Part shown: in pieces, positions 1-11,200 of the stretch
Numbering within the stretch: position 1 is the stretch's first letter
How the letters are laid out: every line of letters starts with the position of its first letter
Assembly (NCBI GenBank): GCA_030549335.1
Contig: CM060190.1
Coordinates: 48,932,999 to 48,996,998, forward strand
From: Pontederia crassipes
Taxonomy: Eukaryota; Streptophyta; Magnoliopsida; Commelinales; Pontederiaceae
Length of the DNA: 64,000 nucleotides
Reading direction: 5' to 3'
Translations under genes and position numbers: made by a program
Notes under the pieces: model-generated
Told to the model about the DNA's origin: nothing
The model's database searches: none
What the model saw: the letters and a program-made list of their open reading frames with translations, nothing else

Positions 1-399
1 GCAATCTTTTCTCCATCAACTTCAAAGTTGAATTGAAGTCATTTGCTGTATATGAAGTTTGCAGCAATTACATCCTTTTGTTGTCTGACTACTTCCTGCC
101 AAGAAATATTTTTTATGCGTCTTTTGAAAGGATGTTTATGAACCAAGTGGACACCAAACCATATCCAATTATCCATATTTCACAACATCAGCTTCCCTCG
201 TAAAAATCATGTTGAGATTCTTCAGAGGGTGCTGCTGCTAACATTCTGATGGCATTGATGACACCGCAAGTTAAAATTCACGTCAGACTCATGAAAAATA
301 TCATTTAGTTTCATGTTCATTGTATTGTCAATGTTTTCGTTGTTTGTCCTTCGTGACGCTAGTCATCTTGACATATGTGGTGGTGTAACTTTGTTATAG

Positions 400-1454
400 C
401 AAGTGGGTGATGATGAATCAAGTTACCAGAAAGTTTCGGCTAGTTGCTGATGAAATTTTGGAAGAATATGTTGCATTCAGTCGGAGACCTGACAGGTAAA
501 TGTGATGTGTTGTATACTTTGAGTTGTCTCTTTTTTTTTCTGTGCTTTGCCAAAGCCCAAAGGTGACATCTCAAGACTTGGAATAAATTGCTGAAACTAT
601 AACCACAAATTACCTTAATTCTCATGGTCAGTTTTCGGTGCATGACTAATTGTTCTGCTTACAAAGTTTAGTATTTTCCAAAAGCTTCATTATGATAGAA
701 GAGACTGGAAAACTAACTAGAGTGTATAGTTTTTCATGTCGGCGTTTTTGCATATAGAAATGTCATTTCATTATATATGTTCAAAGAAAGAGCATTAATT
801 AATCTTGTAGAATGAAATGTGTTTATGCAGATTAGCATTTCCAGAAGAGGGCAGTGCCAGCAAGAAGGTCTCAAAGCTTGCGGATCCTGCACAATATTCA
901 CGGCTCGAACTTGTTGTGAGTATCAGTCATTAATTTGTCTGCAATCAGCTTATAATAAACTCTGCATCTTAATTTGTTTCAACTGAAATTTGATCCTTAA
1001 TGATTCCCATTAAATTTCTAATAGCCCAGGAGAGCTGATCTGGACATGAACCAACATGTAAACAATGTAACTTACATCGGATGGATCGTTGAAGTATGTC
1101 TTGTTGAATTATTCTTCTGCCAAACTCTGTTCGTATCAGAATTAATTCTCCATAGCTGAGTTTTGTTTCTCCTCTGTGTGTGTATATCAGAGCATGCCTC
1201 AGGAGATCATGGACACGCATGAACTGCAAGCGATCACCCTGGACTACAGAAGGGAATGCCAACTTAATGACAAGGTAGACTCTCTCACCAGCATGGAATC
1301 AATTGGAAAAGATCATGGCACACACAGTGATCCCACAACAGAGAGGCTGCAGGATCAAAAGCGCCACCAGTTCTTGAATTTCTTGAGGCTATCAGGCACC
1401 AATCTTGAAATTAGTCGATGCCGCACGGTGTGGAGAAAGCTGCCGGCTCGCTGA
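400..1454 (+). CDS. FATA: Oleoyl-ACP thioesterase FatA, copy 1 (3' exons only)
   Basis: Plastid enzyme that hydrolyses oleoyl-ACP to release oleate for export. Four exons are visible: 400-495, 831-915, 1025-1093 and 1191-1454 (stop TGA). They join in frame with GT/AG introns. The N-terminal exons lie before the window, because position 1 already matches intron 3 of the downstream copy (about 6121). Family motifs are KWVMMNQ at the first exon, LAFPEEGSASKK, the hot-dog signature ADLDMNQHVNNVTYIGW (Asp, Asn and His of the active-site region) and LDYRRECQ with the conserved Glu and Cys. DMNQHVNN together with LAFPEE identifies FatA rather than FatB. No stop or frameshift is seen in this part, and unlike copy 2 it keeps the Trp of KWVMMN. 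Its state upstream of the window is unknown. Confidence 0.93.
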
Positions 1455-1697
1455 GGCCATTGTTGCATTCGGCAGTGCTCTCAATTGTTTCTGCAACTAG
1501 ACGAGGTGCTGTTGCTTCTCCATATGGAACAAAGTGTTCCTATAAGTATTTCATGCTGTCGTTGTGCTTGAGAACTTATAATTTAGGCCACCGAAGCCGT
1601 TCTTGTAAATAAAAGATGTTCCTCATCCATTTCTTTTTTTTTCTAGGGTCCTGATCTTTTTCTTTTCATAAAAGGTCCCGAGTTACTGTAGTACAAC

Positions 1698-1874
1698 GAG
1701 CAGCAGCAACAATAAAGTCTTATTCCACTAGGTGGAGTCGGCTACATGGATCATACGACGTCATATTCGTTGATCCATGTTCATAAAATTCGACAGGATT
1801 TTACGCTGATTGTCGGGGCCTAACACAACCCTCCTTCTTTATCTGGGCTTGAGACCGACTATAAAACATAGGCG
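1698..1874 (-). mobile_element. 5'-truncated RTE-type LINE end with target-site duplication
   Basis: On the minus strand this ends with a reading frame MIHVADST-stop followed by a CACCTAGTGG block and an ATTGTTGCTGCT tail. This is the same 3' end as the LINE fragment at 16939-17190. It is flanked by an 18-bp duplication, GAGTTACTGTAGTACAAC, at 1680-1697 and 1875-1892. The downstream flank of FatA copy 2 (about 7557-7580) carries the related unoccupied sequence once, which supports insertion after the gene duplication. Confidence 0.8.
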
Positions 1875-1892
1875 GAGTTACTGTAGTACAAC

Positions 1893-2089
1893 AAGCATAA
1901 AAACTAAATGAGGCAATTAGGGTCGGTCCTCCCATCAAGCTTACAATTTCATTGTTATATGGAATCTAAGACACGTGTTCCTTCTTTATATCTAACTATG
2001 GTGTGAAGATTGTAGAAAAGTATATTTGAAACAGATAGAGTATCCAAGGAGTTTGCTCCAAACATATTATACCTAGATAAAATCTTATG
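1893..2089. other. Spacer
   Basis: The first 40 bases match the FatA copy 2 3' flank (AACAAGCATAAAA, GAGGCAATTAG). After that the two flanks diverge. The rest may be the far edge of the Copia remnant that follows. No gene seen. Confidence 0.5.
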
Positions 2090-3745
2090 GATATAATTTT
2101 TTTGAGATAAAAAAGAGTTTAACTTGTGTGCAATCTCTTAATATCTCCATCCTCAAAATTTTTGTGTTATATCAAGTCAATATTGAATCATGCACTAGGG
2201 AGATTTTTCAAATTCACATGTTCCTAACAACAATGAGCATGTCATTAAGATACCAACGTAGATAGATGATGGAGTTATCTTTCACCTTCTTGTGATATAC
2301 ACAATAATCATAAAAATTTCTCTTATTTTTTATTAATCATGAAGTTGTTAAACCTTTTATAATATTGTCAAAGAATATTTTGGTTTTTAATATGTACAAG
2401 AACTTTTGTAGTATCACCTTTCATGATCGTGAGGATGTCTCTAATAATATTAATATGATAATATTTAGAGTTCAAGATTCCTAATGATATTAAATTATTC
2501 TTCAATTACGAAACATTGCAAACATCTTTCAACATCCTGCCCAAATTGTTATGAGTATCGATTTTCATATGACTGATCTCAATTATCTGACATGATATAT
2601 TTTTGCTCATGATTTTACGATTTATCTTTTGATAAATTGAGAATTATTCTTTTATGCGGAGTCATATGATAGGAACACTCCAAATCAAGGATCCGAATAT
2701 CTTCCAGACATCATAGGTCAATTGCAGTAAGAAGCAAATCATCTTTTGAGTTTTCATTTTAATGTACCACATAGCAACGAGGACCTTATTTTTCTTGAGA
2801 CAATCTTTTTTCAAGTGTCTTGTTCCTTGCAATAATTAAGTCTTTTGCAGTAATTTTTTTCTTCTTCGGCTTGGCCTTCTTCGAGGTCGAGGCATGTTTT
2901 TTTCCATGGTTGATTCGACCTTGTGCCTTAAGTCCCTGTAAAATTTTCCAAATGTTTTATGCCTAAGTTCACGAGTATGAAGATTCAATCTTAATTCTTT
3001 CAATTCTTTCAAACTTATTATTCTCTGGAGGAAGCAAAACTAACATAAGTATGGCAACATTTTCGTCCTTAATCTTTACATCAATATTTTTAACTTCATC
3101 AGTAAAATATTCAACTGATCAAGATGTTCCTTCAAAGAGGTACTTTCTTGCATACAAAGGGTGCATAGATGTTGCTTCAATAACAACTTATTAGTGATAG
3201 ACTTTATCATGTAGATAATTTCGAGGTTCAATTATAGACCAACCATTATTTTTTCATATACCACCGCATTATCACTTCATCATCTAGACACAACAAGATA
3301 ATAAATTGCGACTTCTCTTCTTGTGATGATAACTTCTCAGGTTTGATCTTTTGTTTTTGACCTTTAGATCGATCTACTTTGATTTGGCCATCGCGATAGG
3401 CGTTTATATTCTTTCTTGATTTAGAAGCATCCACATCTTTATCTACCATGCATGAAATTATTTCTATTGATAAACTTCCCCACCTTTACATTATCTCTCC
3501 GCACAGAAGAATTGCCAATGAACCATAAAGCTTTGATATTAGTTCGCTATGAAAAAAAAGAACAATTACGCACAAGGAAGAACACACAAAATTTATGAAA
3601 TTTACCCAAAATTGGGCTTGTCCTCGACCAACGGAACTCTTCTTTGATGTGAATATAATGATAATTACAAGCATATTCAATGATACAATCATCATTAAAT
3701 TTATATATAAAAACTGAAATACAATATAAAAAGTAGAAATCCTAA
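2090..3745 (-). mobile_element. Degenerate Ty1/Copia retrotransposon (gag, protease, pre-integrase)
   Basis: Minus-strand translation in broken frames gives Copia landmarks in order. A UBN2-type gag stretch (LEIIYMIKSITNKLLLKQHL) lies near 3080-3240, then a decayed CCHC knuckle near 2820. A protease-start block ECSYHMTP lies near 2640-2690 and a pre-integrase block LKNNLISLGILNSKYYH near 2440-2520. A degenerate tRNA-Met primer site (GCTTTGATATTA on the plus strand) is at about 3531-3542, and LTR-like sequence follows to about 3745. Many stops and frameshifts make it a dead relic. No reverse transcriptase was found. The end points are approximate. Confidence 0.72.
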
Positions 3746-3764
3746 AAAAATAAATAGATAAAGA

Positions 3765-4060
3765 AAGGATGACTAAAAATGTTGCCAGTGCAGATTTTTT
3801 TTTTGTCTTGGTTAAAATCAGTTATTACAAGTATTGGTAAATGAGAAATTGAAATTAATAAGAATCTCCGTTTTATATGAAGAATATGCCCGCCCATTAA
3901 CCGAAAAAACATAAATATCTAAAAGGAAAAGCATAAACAAAGATGTAAATACATCGGAAAAAAATATGTGGTAAATGCAAGTGTGATGTTTTTTTTTCTT
4001 GATTACATCTTTCAATTTATGATTAGGGTAGCAGAACTATGAAGAGTTCACATATGCGTG
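3765..4060. repeat. Relic copy of the RIN4 last-intron sequence
   Basis: This block matches 8786-9012 and then continues to match 11992-12215. That is the sequence on either side of the LTR element inside the RIN4 last intron. Shared stretches include AAACATAAATATCTAAAA, GGTAAATGCAAGTG and TATGCGTGATTT. It therefore represents the intron without the retrotransposon, and shows the duplicated segment once ran from FatA into RIN4. No RIN4 exon survives next to it. Confidence 0.75.
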
Positions 4061-4341
4061 ATTTAATTAGCTCAAATTGTTATTAAACATTTGAGAAAAA
4101 AACTGAATATAATTATATATTTTAATACATTGTATAAAACAATAGGTTGATTCATCGTTCTTTTTTCATTTCTTTTAACTAATGACCCCTTATCATGCAT
4201 CGGCAAATGGATGGTCACAATTAATCTAGTGGGCCCATTTAACTTACCCTTATTTAACTTACCCTCGGGTGAAAGAGATTAATAATTTGGAGTTTGAGTT
4301 TGGAAATCATCGTTATCCCATCACATCATCATTAAAATAAA

Positions 4342-4343
<2 letters not shown>

Positions 4344-4438
<95 letters not shown>
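4344..4438. repeat. (ATT)n microsatellite
   Basis: About 31 uninterrupted ATT units in AT-rich spacer between the RIN4-intron relic and the FatA copy 2 promoter. The rest of 4061-4825 shows no gene. Confidence 0.97.
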
Positions 4439-4440
<2 letters not shown>

Positions 4441-4827
4441 GGTTTAATGTTAATGTTTCTTGCATGACGTTTTTTACATCATTAAATTTTCAATCAATAA
4501 TTCATAATTGAATTTTTTAAATAATTTATCATAATTGAATGAAAATTTAGATAAAGGATGAGATAGAGAACATCTTTATTTAATTCTATTATTATAATTA
4601 TTATTATTTCAATTGTCTTGTCAAACATATTTTATAGTTGAGAGTTGTTGAATAGAAGTGGAGAAACAGAAGATACTGGGCATGCATGCTAGTAGGACAG
4701 CTGACGTACGGTCAGTGGCCCAACCGACAAGATCGGAAGCACAGTCGCAGCCTCATGAGAAGTGCGACGGCGTTTATTCGATGCTTGAAACGTTAAAACC
4801 CTGCAGCGGCCCTCGACGACTGGAGAC

Positions 4828-4837
4828 CTATATATAA
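4828..4837 (+). promoter_or_regulatory. TATA box of FatA copy 2
   Basis: CTATATATAA lies about 110 bases before the FatA start at 4946. The leader contains an earlier ATG at 4849 in another frame, whose 93-codon frame overlaps the FatA start. Confidence 0.6.
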
Positions 4838-4945
4838 CAACGCGCGCCATGCGTCTTCCAACGCCGGCCACGTACATCGATCACCCTCTCAGGCAGCCGG
4901 GCGGGCGAGCGAGCCCGGACATCGAAGCTGAAGCGATCGCCGGAG

Positions 4946-7364
4946 ATGCTGATCGGGTGCCCGGCTGTGCCTCGGTACTGCGACCCCAGGTGGCCGAGCG
5001 GCGTGGGCTCCCTCGCCCGGAGCAGGCGGGTGTTCGTCCGGGGCTCCTCTCGGAAGGCCGCCGGGTTGTGGGCGTCCGCGGCCGTAGCTGGAAAGGGAGC
5101 GGCGGCCGGAGTGGTCTTCGGAGGCGATGATGACGGCCGCGGGGGAGTAGTACTCGGGAAGGATCAGGCGGAGAGGTTGTGGCATGGGAGGATGACGGAG
5201 GACGGGCTCTCGTATAAAGAGATCTTGGTGATTCGGAGCTACGAGGTTGGAGTCAACAAGACGGCCACCATTGACGCCATCGCCAACATGCTTCAGGAAA
5301 GATTCCTCCTTTTGATCAAAGCTTCAATCTTTTCTGTTAAAGGAGGTCATGGATCAATTTGTTTTCCAATTTCCATATTTATGGGCGACCTAGAACACTA
5401 GACTTAAATGAGTGTAAATTATAAGATTATATTTATAATAATAAATTAAATAAAAAATGAATAATGTGTACTATGCATCTTAATCGTATTTGCATTATAT
5501 TCATTAGTTAACTAAGAATGAGACTAAAAAAAAGTTAATAGAAGTACATATATTTAAAAAATATATATATATGCTGATAATAAATAACAATTAAAATGGC
5601 ATGAACGTTATCATATATAAACAAAAAAATGTAACAAACCAAAGTTGGGCAGGATCATTTAGAATAAGAGATCAAATAAATTAAGAAAGAGGTAAAATAA
5701 AAAAATAATAGATCTTATAATATTCAAATCGTGGCAGGAGCTGGCGTGCAACCATGTCCAGTCTATCGGCTTCTCCACTGATGGTTTTGCGACAACAGCC
5801 ATGATGAGGAAGCTTGAGCTGATATGGGTGATATCTCGCATGCACATCGAGATGCACAAGTATCCAGCTTGGTGGGGCTTCCGGTGTATTAATTAGTGCT
5901 GATATATTTCCTCCCACATGTACAGTTTAGTCCGTTCATGTAGTTTAGAGCAGATCACATGTATCCTTAAAAGGTTTTTGTTCTATGTTCAGGGGTAAAG
6001 CCATAGAGATTGAGACATGGTTCCAGGAAGATGGGAGGCGCGGCACGAGGCGCCACTGGCTTATAAAGGATCTGGCAACTGAGGAAATAATTGGTAGAGC
6101 TACCAGGTAGGATGCTGTTGCTGCAAATTTTCTCCGTCAACTTCATAGTTGAATTGAAGTCATTTGCTGTATAGTATATACGAAGTTCACAAAAATTGCA
6201 TCCTTGTTTGTCTGAATCGCCATCCTATATGCAATTCTACTTCCTGAGTTTTCAAAATGCTGCTAGTCATCTTGACCTATGTGATGGTGTAACTTTGTTA
6301 TAGCAAGGGGGTCATGATGAATCGAGTTACCAGAAAGTTTCAGCTGGTTACTGACGAAATTTTGGAAGAATACGTTGCATTCAGTCACAGTCCTAACAGG
6401 TAACGCGATGTGTAGTATACTTTGAGTTCTCTCTTCTGTTTTCTTTATGCTTTGTCCAAGGTGACATCTCAAGACTTGGATTGGTAAACCTGGAATAAAT
6501 TTCTGAAACTAACTACATATTACCTTAATTTTCATCGTCAGTTTTCGGTGCATGGTTAATTAATTGCTCTGCTTACAAATTTTAGTATTTTCCAAAAGCT
6601 TCATTATGATAGAAGAGACAGGCATGGAAAAGGAACTAGGGTGTATAATTTTCATGTTGGCTTTTGGAAATGCCATTTCATTATATATGCTCAAAGAAAG
6701 AGCATTGCTTAAACTTGCAGCATGAAATGTGTTAATGCAGATTAGCATTTCCAGAGGAGGGCAGTGCCAGCAAGAAGGTCCCCAAGCTTGAGGATCCTGT
6801 TCAGTATTCACGGCTCGGACTTGTTGTGAGTATCAGTCATTAATTTGGCTGCAAGCAGCTTATAATAATCTCTGCATCTTAATTTGCTTCAACTGAAATT
6901 TGATCCTTGATCATATCCATGAAATTTCTACCAGCCCAGGAGAGCTGACCTTGACATGAACCAACATGTAAACAATGTAACTTTCATCGGATGGATCGTT
7001 GAAGTATGTCTTGTTGAATTAGTCGTCTGCCAAACTCTGTTCTTAGCAGAATTAATTCTCCGTAGCTGAGTTATTTTTCATCTCTCTGTGTGTATATCAG
7101 AGCATGCCTCAGGAGACCATGGACACGCACGAACTGCAAGAGATCACCCTGGACTACAGAAGGGAATGCCAACTTAATGACAAGGTGGACTGTCTTACCA
7201 GCGTGGAATCAATTGGAAAAGATCATGACACACACAGTGATCCCACAACAGAAAGGCTGCAGAATCAAAAGCACCTCCATTTCTTGCATTTCTTGAGGTT
7301 ATCGGGAACCAATTTTGAAATTAGTCGATGCCGCACGGTGTGGAGAAAGCTGCCGGATCGCTGA
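4946..7364 (+). CDS. FATA: Oleoyl-ACP thioesterase FatA, copy 2 (complete, first splice donor damaged)
   Basis: Seven exons: 4946-5296, 5738-5871, 5993-6106, 6304-6399, 6741-6825, 6935-7003 and 7101-7364. Joined, they give 370 residues, the normal FatA length. Exon 1 supplies an Ala/Gly/Arg-rich plastid transit peptide, then MTEDGLSYKE and NKTATIDAIANMLQ. Exon 2 has GFSTDGFATTAMMRK and RMHIEMHKYPAW. Later exons carry LAFPEEG, ADLDMNQHVNNVTFIGW and LDYRRECQ, so the catalytic region is intact. Two oddities stand out. The donor after exon 1 reads CAG|GAAAGA instead of CAG|GTAAGA-like, and retaining the intron would stop translation at 5401. The Trp of KWVMMN is Gly (KGVMMN). All other splice sites are canonical. 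This copy may be losing function, or may use a cryptic donor. Confidence 0.88.
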
Positions 7365-8280
7365 GGCCATTGTTGCATTCGGCAGTGCTCTCAATTGTTT
7401 CTGCAACCAGACGAGGTGTTGTTGCTTCTCCATATGGAACAAAATGCCCCTAGTGCTCGAGAACTTATAATTTAGGCCACAGAAGCTATTCTAAGCCAAA
7501 CTGTATATTCTTTTAAATAAAAGAGGTTGCTCATCCGTTTCCATTCATAAAAGCTCACAAATTATTGTAGTGCAACAAGCATAAAACCAAACGAGGCAAT
7601 TAGTTGTCAATCCTCCCACAATATTTCTTGCGAAAGATTATCTTTTTATGATATAAACAGAATTACCTGTCACTAAAAAACATAACCAGAAGAAAGCAAA
7701 ATAAATAGAAATAAGCAGCTGGCGTAGGATTCGATATGTCATTTTTCTCACCTTATTCTTCTTTGTTCTCTCATATCAAACCAAGTGGTAAATGGAACAA
7801 TTGACAAGCTAAGCTTTTCCCCCCACCAACTATGAAACAGAAATAAACAAATAGGCCCTTTTGTTACATAATTCACGCAATTTGTTATATCCGAGAGAAG
7901 AAATATTCATCATTATGAAGCTTGCTAGACTTGTACACAAACCATCTATGTAACATATCGTACAATTAATAGAAATACCAATGCCCTTGTACACAAACCA
8001 AGCCACATATTAAAAATAATGTATAATTACAAATCCACGGCACTGCATGAAGCAAGAATGTTTTGATGCTTAATTACCCACTTGGTTTCACCAAAAGCTT
8101 TACAATTCATTTTCTCTCTCCTTGCAGTGATGCAAAGAAAAATACCTTCAATAATTTAAAATGCAAATTTTCGGAAAGAGCAGAAGAACCTCAAAGGTGA
8201 TTAGAGCATCGGGATAACTTCTTTGAACATATTTACAACAGCAGGTACAGTAGTTCTGAGCTTTCATTATGAGTCACTGG
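7365..8280. other. Convergent 3' flanks of FatA copy 2 and RIN4
   Basis: 7365-7600 matches the 3' flank of FatA copy 1 apart from the LINE insertion there. The remainder is AT-rich and should hold the RIN4 3' UTR next to 8281. No other gene is seen. Confidence 0.6.
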
Positions 8281-11200
8281 TTACTTTTTGAACCAGCCGA
8301 AGCACCCACAACCCTGTTCAAGAAACAAAATAAGATTGCAAGAGAAATGAGAGCATGAATAAATAAGTAAATTGCAAGCCAGGTGGTAAACATCCATTGT
8401 TTTACATACTAAATAATTTATGGTGCAGAAAATCATTCATATGAGTGTGTTCATGTTGCTGCCTAAATGAACAATACAAGAAAGGTCACCTACACGAAGT
8501 TAGGTTCTTGAGCCATTAGTGATGTTTAATTCTGTGACTCGATAAGTAGATTCTGATTATCACACAAATATTATTGACTAGTTTGTTTCAATAAATAGGA
8601 CATTGTTTCTCTTGACTATTTTGAAATATTAAAAAAGTGATGAACTATATCAAAATATTCAGCAAATAATTTGAATTATAAAAAACAGACAATGACTAAT
8701 TCATTTTCTAAGAAACACTTTCGTCAAAACAAACACAATCGTATATTCATTTGGTAGAAAGAAAAAAAAAAGATAAAAAAAGGATGACTGAAAATGTTGC
8801 TAGTGATCCATTGGCAGACTTTTTTTGTCTTGGATAAAATGAATGACTGCAGGGGTTGGTAAATGATAAATTGAAATAAGAATCTACTGTTTATTGTTTA
8901 ATATGCAGAATATGCTTGTGCATTAACTGAAAAAAACATAAATATCTAAAAAGAAAGGTATAAACAAAGATCGAAATGACTCAGAAAAAAAAATGTGAGT
9001 GGTAAATGCAAGTGACGCAGGAGCTTTTATTTTAAATCAATTATTTTAATTAAAGCTGGTGTTTTAGTCTATTAGTCATCGTATGATAGGCATGTGACCT
9101 TTTAATTAGTTACAACGGTCCTGATTAAAAGTAAAATAATCAAAGGTTGAGATTGGTTATTAGTTTTAATCTCTTGTAACCCTAGTATTTAAAGTTGCCA
9201 ATAGGGTTTTCAGTCGACATTATCTCTCTTTTATCAAAATCACAGAATTTTGTAGTTTTCTCATAAACCCTAATTGTTTCTCTATCAATCGTTCACATCT
9301 TCTAGCCTGATTTCTCATTATTCTTGCTGATTTTCTCTCCTTACTGTATCAAATTGGTATCAGAGCAAAAAATCCTACAAAATATTAGGATTTTCTTTGT
9401 TTTTGAACCATGTTGGACGTGGTAGAGGCCGAGGATGTGGTAACCCTGGACAACAAGCAGAGATGGCAGGGATTTGACGAATGATTGAAGATTTGTCGCG
9501 AAATGTTCAAGCTTTACAACGATCGGAATGTGTGGCAGCCCATATGGAGATCCCGGAAGGTGGCCACGATCTAACAGACATACTAGAAGGTAGCCTAGAA
9601 GATGATAATGATCAAGGGTATTTTGATAATCCTTTTCATGAAGCTGGAGCCGATACAAATTTGGTGCGAGGTCGATTGGAGGATAAATTAATTCATGCCC
9701 TAGATCCGAACGGTGGTGGAACTAAGGCTAAAGTTGCGGATTTCTATGGGAAGATGCATACTGAAGATTATTTAGATTGAGAAACAAGTTTGGAAAATTA
9801 TTTTGAGTGGAAACCTATGGCAAAAAATAGAAAAGTGCTATTTGTGAAGCTAAAGTTAAAGGGCACATCACTTCAATGGTGGAAGCGAGTTGAAGAACAA
9901 CGTGAACGACAAGATAAACTGAAAATTGGCACTTGGGAGCATATGAAGACGAAGTTGCGAAAACAATGGGCAAGTGGTTGCTCGTTATCTTGCCGAGCTT
10001 AACCAATCTATTAGAGATGAGATGTCTATTGCTCGTGTGTGTACTCTTGAAGATGCCCGACAACAAGCTTTATTGGCTGAAAAACGAGTGTGGCGATACG
10101 GAGCATGTAGACCTTTAATGGGACACGCTCATGAGGCATTATGCAAAAGGGTTACGGTGCTATTGGAAATACAAAAAATAACACATCCGCATAAGGAACT
10201 AGTCAAGGAACTCATGCAAATAAAAGTGATGATAAGGGTTGTAATGCGTTATGGTGAACAAAATAATTATGCACCTACGACTTTTAAAGGAAACAACACA
10301 CAAATTCGTTGTTTCGCTTGTGGTGAAAAATGTCATGGTTCTTATGCTTGTCCACAACAAAGAGTTAATCTAGTGGGGCTGCAAGATGAATAATATGAAG
10401 AGTTAGAACCAATTTATGATCAGTATGTGGATGAAAGTGAAGAAATAGATGTTCTCTCAGTTCAAGGAGAATCGTTGGTGGTTCGAAGTGTCTTAACTGC
10501 TATAACGAAAGAAGAAGATTGGAGAAGAAACAATATCTTTAGAACACGTGTTCTATGCAACGGGAAGGTATGTGATCTAGTTATAGATGGTGGTAGCATG
10601 GAGAATGTCATTTTTAAAGATGCAATAGAGAAGTTGGGATTGGCTACTGAAAAACATCCACATTCTTACAAAATTCGTTGGCTTAAGAAAGATAATGAAA
10701 TTCCTGTCACAGTTCGATGTTTGGTGTAATTTACTATGGGAGGTAATCTACAAGATGAAGCTTTATGTGATGTTATGTCTTTGGATGTTGGGCATATTCT
10801 TGTGGGAAGACCGTGGTTGTATGATCATGACATGGAGCATCACACTAAATCAAACACTTATTCTTTTCACATGGGTAACAAAAAGTACACTTTGTAACCA
10901 ACGAAGGATGCAAAATGTGTTGCTGGTCCATAAAAAAACTACAAGGTTAATGGATTTTTATGTGCCGAGAAATTTAATATATTGTCAAGAAGCTGAAATT
11001 GGAGATAATCATATTAGAAAAATGTCTCACCGATCACCTCAAGCTCAAGATATTTTGAAAGAATTGTCATATTTAGCTAGTGATATCTTCTCTCAACACA
11101 ACATTAAAGAGTTCATGAAGAGGTAAGAGCTGTCCTGAGATCAAATAATGACACTTATGCCAATATAGTCAATCAACATCAGCGTTTAAAGACTTTGAAG

